Positions 57,807 through 64,000 of a stretch of DNA of 64,000 bases are shown one piece after another. This DNA comes from Cyathus striatus (Eukaryota > Basidiomycota > Agaricomycetes > Agaricales > Nidulariaceae), in the NCBI GenBank assembly GCA_025738555.1, contig JAOVFP010000019.1, positions 62,001 to 126,000 on the forward strand, written 5' to 3'. A program made the translations under genes and the position numbers. Position 1 is the stretch's first letter; each line of letters opens with the position of its first letter. The notes below the pieces were generated by a model, which had not been told where the DNA came from, ran no database searches, and saw nothing but the letters and a program-made list of their open reading frames with translations.

Positions 57807-60800
57807 ATGTCTTTCGAAAATGCATATAATTTTACAATTGATATACCTATGACTCTGTATGATATTACCCTGGTAAACTTCCATTACATCTCACATTCCC
57901 ATAAGCTTGAGTTTACCAGAATCATTTTATTTATAGTCTGTGAATCCGAACTCTATGCAAGATATAACTGAACCACAACCACTCTCTCCTATAAGAAACA
58001 CACCACCCAGTACATCCAAGAACTTTACTGGACAAGAAGAATATCTTGAGATTTTGCACAATCATTTTGATAAAAATGATGCTATTGGTAGAAAGATGTT
58101 TCTTTTGTATGGAATTGGTGGCATTGGAAAAACTCAGATATGCAGGAAATTTACTTATGAAGTTGAAGATTAGTGAGTATCATTTCTACAAAATTAGAAA
58201 TGAAAATTAAGAGGTTTCTACAGCTATTCCTATATCTTTTGGATTGATGCAACATCTGAAGATACCATTGAGCAAAGTCTTAAGGATATATATAAGACAT
58301 ATAGACCTGGAAGCTCTTACTCTGCTGCTATAGTTCTACAGTGGCTGTCAGCACTTCAATCTGAATGGCTTATAATTTTTGACAATAATGATGGCTCATC
58401 AGAAACAGTTGAAGAATATCTTCCACCTGGAAATAAGGGGAATATATTGATTACTAGCCAAAATCCTGAGCATAAGAGAACTATATCACCAATAAACTCA
58501 ATGGAAGTGGTAGAAATGGATAACAATACAGCTATTGAACTGCTACTGAAAGTTTGTGGTATAAATGAAAACATGGAGAAATATTATGAAGTTGCAAGAG
58601 ACATATGCACCAAATTGCATTGTCTACCTTTGGCTATTGATCAAGCTGGATCCTATATTCTTTCTAGTGCATGCCAAATTGATAAATACTTGTCAATCTA
58701 TGATAAATATAGGTTAAAACTATTGACCAATGAAAAGTTCAAAGGAGCATCAAAGTATGCAAAATCTGTATATGGAACTTGGGAAATATCTTTTCAAAAA
58801 ATATCAGACATGGCTAATAGTGATAAACATGAAAATGCAATGGTTGCTAAATATGCAATTAAGTTGATAAATATTTGTGCATTTCTACATCATGAAAATA
58901 TATCGGATGAAATATTTAAAAGGACTGCAAAGTATTACCCAGTTCATGTAGAGAATTACAATGAAAGCAAAATACCATGCTTTCTTCCAGACATGGATAT
59001 AACTATACTAAACATTGATGAATTCAATGACTGGGATGAGATGCTATACAGAGAAAGTATTGGAATACTGTTGTCATTCTCATTAATAAAAAGAACTATT
59101 GATGGTGCAAAATTTGGATTGCACCCCTTAGTGCAATCATGGTGCCAAGACAGACTAGAATTAAGTGAAAAGAAAAAATGGATATTAAATGTTAGAGGAA
59201 TATTACTAAGTTCTGTTTCATATCAAGATATATATGCATATCAAAATTCAATCATCCTTCATATTACACAAAATTTATTTTGTGAAAGTATAAATGATAT
59301 GACTTACTATCATGACATTTTTCAAATATTGGCTGATGTAATGAAAAACAATGGAAAATATCACTTAGAAGAGGCATTAAGATTTAGAATATTGCAAATT
59401 TGTAGTAAAACATATGGTGGAGAACATCCAAATACTCTTACCAGCATGAGTAACTTGGCACAGGCATATGGTAAACTTGGCAAATGGACAGAAGCTGAAA
59501 TGCTGGGAACTCAGGTTCTTGGGATGTACATCAGAATTCTGGGAAAAGAGCACCCAGATACACTCACTAGTATGAGTAACTTGGCACAGGCATATGGTAA
59601 ACTTGGCAAGTGGACAGAAGCTGAAATGCTGGGAACTCAAGTTCTTGAGATGTACACCAGAATTCTGGGAAAAGTGCACCCAGATACACTCACTAGTATG
59701 AGTAACTTGGCAAAGGCATATGGTAAACTTGGCAAATGTACAGAAGTTGAAATGTTGGGAACTCAAGTTCTTGAGATGTACACCAGAATTCTGGGAAAAG
59801 AGCACCCAGATACACTCACTAGTATGAGTAACTTGGCACATGCATATGGTAATCTTGGCAAATGGACAGAAGCTGAAATGCTGGGAACTCAAGTTCTTGA
59901 GATGTACACCAGAATTCTGGGAAAAGAGCACCCAGATACACTCACTAGTATGAGTAACTTGGCACATGCATATGGTAATCTTGGCAAATGGACAGAAGCT
60001 GAAATGCTGGGAACTCAAGTTCTTGAGATGTACACCAGAATTCTGGGAAAAGAGCACCCAGATACACTCACTAGTATGAGTAACTTGGCACAGGCATATG
60101 GTAAACTTGGTAAATGGACAGAAGCTGAAATGCTGGGAACTCAAGTTCTTGAGATGTACACCAGAATTCTGGGAAAAGAGCACCCATATACTCTCACTAG
60201 TATGAGTAACTTGGCACAGGCATATGGTAAACTTGGGAAATGGACAGAAGCTGAAATGCTGGAAATTCAGGTTCTGGAAATGAGGACTAGAATTCTGGGA
60301 AAAGAGCACCCATCTACTCTTGCTAGTATGAGTAACTTGGCACATGCATATGGTAAACTTGGTAAATGGACAGAAGCTGAAATGCTGGGAATTCAGGTTC
60401 TGGAAATGAGGACTAGAATTCTGGGAAAAGAGCACTCATATACTCTCACTAGTATGAGTAACTTGGCAAAGGCATATGGTAATGTTGGCAAATGGACAGA
60501 AGCTGAAATACTGGAAACTCAGATTCTGGAGATGAAAAGTCAAATTCTAGGAAAAGAAAACTCAGATACACTTGCTAGCATGGATACCATGATATTTATA
60601 TATCAAAAACTTGGGAAATTGGTAGAGGCTGAGGTGCTACTGGTTCAGGTTGTTGAGATAAGAATCAAGATCTTGGGAAAAGATCACCTTGATACACTCA
60701 CCAGTATGAGTAACTTGGCATTAATCTATAAAGATCTTGGAAAATGGACAGATGCTGGAATACTAGAGATTCAATGTCTGGTGATAAGAATGAGAGTTTT

Positions 60801-62555
60801 TGGTGAACAGCACCCAGATACTGTTGCCAGTATACTAAACTTGGCAATGCTTTACCAAGGTATGAAAGCATCTAGGAGTCAGATTATTCTTGCAGCAAAT
60901 GGAGCATTGAATCATGCAAAACAGAACATAAATAATATTCAAGAAGTATTTAAGGAGTTGGGTATCATGAATGATCAGTTATTTGTTTTAGCTGGTTTTA
61001 ATGAATACTTACTGCAAATGAATGTTGGTTATTTGCAAGAAATTCATACATTCATTGTAAAAGATATTGATGAAAATAATCAACATTTGAACAAATTGGG
61101 TGAAATATCAGCTCCATATCCTTTAAAGATTTTCACTCCAACCAAAATAATAAATGTTACTGTATATGACAAGTCAGGAATTCCTGTTGATATGGAAGAC
61201 TTTGTCATAAATAATGCTGTTAAAGAAACTACTCGACTTGTTGTATTGCAAAAACTCCACTCAGATATGGTATCATCTAGTTCTCTACCTCCTGTGCAGT
61301 ATGGAGAAGTCAACACAACAAATTTCAATCAGAATAATGAAAATTTACATAATAATCAGTTAACTAGTACTTCATCTGGAGATCAGAATGATTCTAGGTC
61401 TTCTGAAGAACCCATTGACAATTCCAATGCAATTAATAATATTTCAGACTTATATCAGAGATCTTCTGGATTATTTGTGGAAGCAGGTATTGCTCCAGAT
61501 GATCCAAATTATAATAATAAATTTCAGATACAACAACCTAAAGTTAAATTTGAAGTTGTAGCATCTATTCATAACAGCACTGCTGAATTTCACCAAATTC
61601 AAATGAATGGAGCAATTTTTACAAAAAGTGTAAGTCTTTTTACTATTATGTGTGAGATATCTGCTTAATAGTTCTTATATAGTATTTTCAAAAATATACT
61701 GAGTTACATTTCATAAAGCTTCACTTTGGTAAACAAATAATCAATCCATATCAAGTGTACCATCAATTTGGTTTTAGAGTGTTGGTGGATACAAAACGCT
61801 ATAACACATTTGTTGGTGCGGGAGATATGTGGCCAATGCAGACTGAACTCTCTGGCAATCAAGTTAAGGAAATACAGACAGATAAGAATAATAGAGGTGC
61901 AACAATTTCACTGACAGCAGCAAAAATTCCAAAAGCTGATTTTACTATAACTTGAGGAAAAGAGCATTCTAATACAACTGAAAGGACAGTTAATACTTCT
62001 AATATATTTACATCAGAACAGAAAGGAGTCTTTCACTGGAAATTTAATGTTGATGACAAGAATAGTCAGGGAAATGGCAAGAAAGTGCCTGAAAATATTT
62101 TACCTGGAGCTAAATTTGAATATAGCTTGCCAGAACATGTTTCTCCTTCTTTAGATATTGAAGTATTGTCATATTGGTCACTAGTAAAGATGCCACAAAG
62201 TAATTGGACAAGTCACTTCAATTTCTTAAAAAAAGTGTCTGATGTTGAAGTAACACTTTCGAATTTATATCAAGGAATTGCACTTACAATTTCATCACAC
62301 CTGATGAAAGATGAGGAGTATATCCCAGAAATATTTATTGTAAAACCTGGAAATCTTATTAAACAAATGCATATACATTCTGGTAATACATATCATGCCA
62401 CCTCAGGTGTTCATGCATTATCTAAAGTCCAGAAACACATTTTGTCCAGTAAGTGGTTGCCTAACTAACAATGTAATATTCTATTCACATATATTTCAGA
62501 GCCCATTCATGAAGATAGTACTTTACCCTTGCCCTCAATCCTGCCCTCAGTCTGA
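57807..62555 (+). CDS. NB-ARC/TPR (NLR-like) gene 2 with novel C-terminal module; one in-frame TGA
   Basis: Exons 57,807-57,872, 57,937-58,172, 58,224-61,629, 61,683-62,448 and 62,500-62,555; all borders are GT-AG and all phases match (1,510 codons including the stop). Residues 1-22: short peptide MSFENAYNFTI.... NB-ARC: P-loop GIGGIGKT (about 81-88), WLIIFDNNDG, ILITSQN, LPLAIDQAG, LHPLVQSWC. TPR: about 12 kinesin-light-chain-like repeats of 42 residues (about 500-980). C-terminal part (about 980-1509): a mixed helical segment, an Asn/Ser-rich linker, then a beta-rich domain (FGFRVLVDTKRYNTFVGAGDMWPMQ..., FHWKFNVDD, FEYSLPE, DIEVLSYWSL). TGA at 61,953-61,955 (codon 1327) lies inside this domain; the frame stays open for another 183 codons. 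Probably a non-self or damage sensor ATPase; the C-terminal module could be an effector or ligand-binding part (inference). Confidence 0.85.
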
Positions 62556-62693
62556 AATTCAGAATGAAGTGGGTAAAATTGGCTCATGTACTTCTTGTTT
62601 TTGTCTTTTAATGATCAAACTATATAAAATTAATTCTTTTTGTTCTTGTTGCACCACTGGCATCTTATACCAGAGGGGTGTCAGCCAAATTTA

Positions 62694-62750
62694 TCATTTA
62701 AGCTCGACATTTTATGATATGAAATATCACAAAACGTCGAGCTTAAATGA
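62694..62750. repeat. 27-bp-arm hairpin, remnant of a fold-back element
   Basis: TCATTTAAGCTCGACATTTT is mirrored by AAAACGTCGAGCTTAAATGA around a GAA loop, with one mismatch in the arms. The left side continues outward with GGGGTGTCAGCCAAATTTA, but the right side has no matching extension, so the right end is truncated. It lies about 140 bp after the stop of NLR-like gene 2. Confidence 0.7.
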
Positions 62751-62782
62751 GTGAGGCATATATTATATATAGTATACAGATC

Positions 62783-63600
62783 ACTCATAAAAATTCATTA
62801 CTTTATGCTTCTTACTATTATTACACTTGTATTATGTGTACTCATAAGTACTCATTACTTCACATTCCCTATTGTTATTGTAATACTATTTTGAGTACTC
62901 ATAAGTACTCATTACTTTATATTTCCTATTGTTATTGTAATACTATTATGCATACTCATAAGTACTCATTACTTTATATTTCCTAGTGTTATTGTAATAC
63001 TATGGTGTGTACTCATAAGTACTCATTACATTATGTTTCCTATTATTATTGTAATACTATAATGCATACTCATAAGTACTCATTACTTTATATTTCCTAT
63101 TGTTACTGTAATAGTATTATGTGTACTCATAAGAACTTATTACTTTATATTTCCTATTGTTGTTGTAATACTATTATGCATACTCATAAGTACTCGTTAC
63201 ATTATGTTTCCTATTGTTGTTGTAATACTATTATGCATACTCATAAGTACTCATTACATTATGTTTTCTATTGTTGTTGTAATACTATTATGTGTACTCA
63301 TAAGTACTCATTACTTTATATTTCCTATTGTTATTGTAATAGTATTATGCATACTCATGAGTACTCATTACTTTGTGTTTCATATTATTATTGTAATACT
63401 AGTATGTGTACTCATAAGTACTCATTACTTTATATTCTCTATTATTACTGTAATGCTTCCTATTATTATTTAATAGTATAATGTGTACTCATAAGTTCTC
63501 ATTAATTTATGTTTCCTATTGCTATTGTATTAATATTATGTGTACTCATAAGTGCTCATTACTTTATGCTTTCTATTATTATTTATGTATTGCTATTACT
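62783..63600 (+). repeat. 57-bp minisatellite, about 14 units
   Basis: The core ACTCATAAGTACTCATTAC recurs at 62,783, 62,840, 62,897, 62,954, 63,011, 63,068, 63,125, 63,182, 63,239, 63,296, 63,353 and 63,410, always 57 bp apart, then at 63,487 and 63,544. Because 57 is a multiple of three, one frame encodes a 19-residue repeat (THKYSLLYISYCYCNTIM type), broken by one TAG near 62,985. Coding is doubtful. Confidence 0.9.
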
Positions 63601-63629
63601 GGTTACTAGCTGATCTGCGCTTCACATTT

Positions 63630-64000
63630 TTCCCACGCATCACATTTGTCACGTACTTCACGTGCGTCACATTCGTCACACATATTCCCGCGCTTCGCGT
63701 TTGTCACATACTTCCCGCGTGTCACATCTGTCACATATATTCCCGCGCATTACATTTGTCACATTCTTCCCGCGCATCACATTTGTCACATTCTTCCCGC
63801 GCGTCACGTCTGTCACGATTCTCCCACACTACGCATATATAACACTTGTCACGCTTTAGCGCGTTTGTCACGCTTTCATGCACATCACACTTTTCACATA
63901 TGTTACATATATCATTTTTTTTAAATGCATCATGTGTTTTTCATGCATGTCACATTTTTGAAGTGCATTTCAACTTTTTCACAAATATCATGCTTTCCAA
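63630..64000 (+). repeat. 27-bp minisatellite running off the right edge
   Basis: Units of the type CACATTTGTCACATTCTTCC followed by CGCGCAT. The best copies lie around 63,740-63,800 and the units become irregular after 63,830. It is GC-richer than its surroundings and CpG-containing. It is the same family as 19,412-19,556, in the same orientation relative to the neighbouring NLR-like gene. Confidence 0.75.

Noticed and set aside
59377..60435. A 352-codon open frame on the minus strand opposite the TPR array of NLR gene 2, and similar frames on the plus strand at 22,520-23,485 opposite gene 1
   Set aside because: They are antisense images of the 126-bp TPR repeats: a repeat unit with no stop in one antisense frame gives a long open frame automatically. 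There are no domains and the Ser/His/Cys/Phe composition is unnatural.
5176..61955. Nuclear reassignment of TGA to tryptophan
   Set aside because: TGG is used for nearly all tryptophans in the same frames, the plausible 319-codon gene and the last exon of NLR gene 2 end in TGA, and other broken frames here also hold TAA or TAG. Decay or rare read-through explains the cases better.
62783..63600. CRISPR-like array
   Set aside because: The whole 57-bp unit repeats without unique spacers, and the host is a eukaryote; it is a minisatellite.

Overview
The window reads as nuclear DNA of a filamentous fungus, most likely an Agaricomycete (mushroom-forming basidiomycete). The evidence is short GT-AG introns of about 50-65 nt, chromodomain Ty3/gypsy retrotransposons, a hAT transposase, two NB-ARC/TPR (fungal NLR-like) genes, and DUF6533-type seven-helix membrane genes, a family I know from basidiomycetes. 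No rRNA, tRNA or CRISPR array was seen. All calls come from reading the sequence; no database search was run.

Region 1 (1-15.6 kb) is a nest of mobile elements. A hAT transposon (right end near 15,549) has been hit twice. Ty3/gypsy element #1 (1-2752, entering from the left edge) sits 11 bp upstream of the transposase ATG. A solo LTR (5921-14188, target duplication CAACA) sits in the last transposase intron. That solo LTR was itself split, inside its TATA box, by full-length gypsy element #2 (6292-13890, minus strand, target duplication TATTT). The last transposase exon reappears at 14961, more than 9 kb after the previous one. The hAT element had landed in an older LTR of the same family, whose 3' end survives at 15550-15608.

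Region 2 (15.6-21.4 kb) holds two long fold-back elements, a solo LTR with clean target duplications, a second LTR copy, a 27-bp minisatellite and a gag remnant; no live gene was found.

Region 3 (21.8-25.7 kb, minus) and region 5 (57.3-62.6 kb, plus) carry two paralogous NLR-like genes pointing away from each other. Each has a short N-terminal peptide starting M-x-F-E-N-A, an NB-ARC ATPase and a kinesin-light-chain-like TPR array of near-identical 42-residue repeats. The right-hand gene continues into an unrecognised C-terminal module of about 530 residues. Both carry in-frame TGA codons, one clearly and one probably at conserved tryptophans. The similarity extends into their upstream regions, and both are followed by the same 27-bp minisatellite family.

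Region 4 (25.7-57 kb) lies between them. It holds an uncharacterised membrane-protein gene (27.2-28.8 kb), at least seven decayed copies of an unrecognised acidic/membrane gene family (called R here) on both strands, two copies of a DUF6533-like membrane gene 7.85 kb apart, and one apparently intact single-copy gene of 319 codons (48,539-49,661). The right end has a truncated hairpin element, a 57-bp minisatellite with 12 strictly phased units, and the 27-bp minisatellite running off the window. The whole looks like a fast-changing accessory region in which NLR-like and membrane genes are duplicated and broken among transposons.
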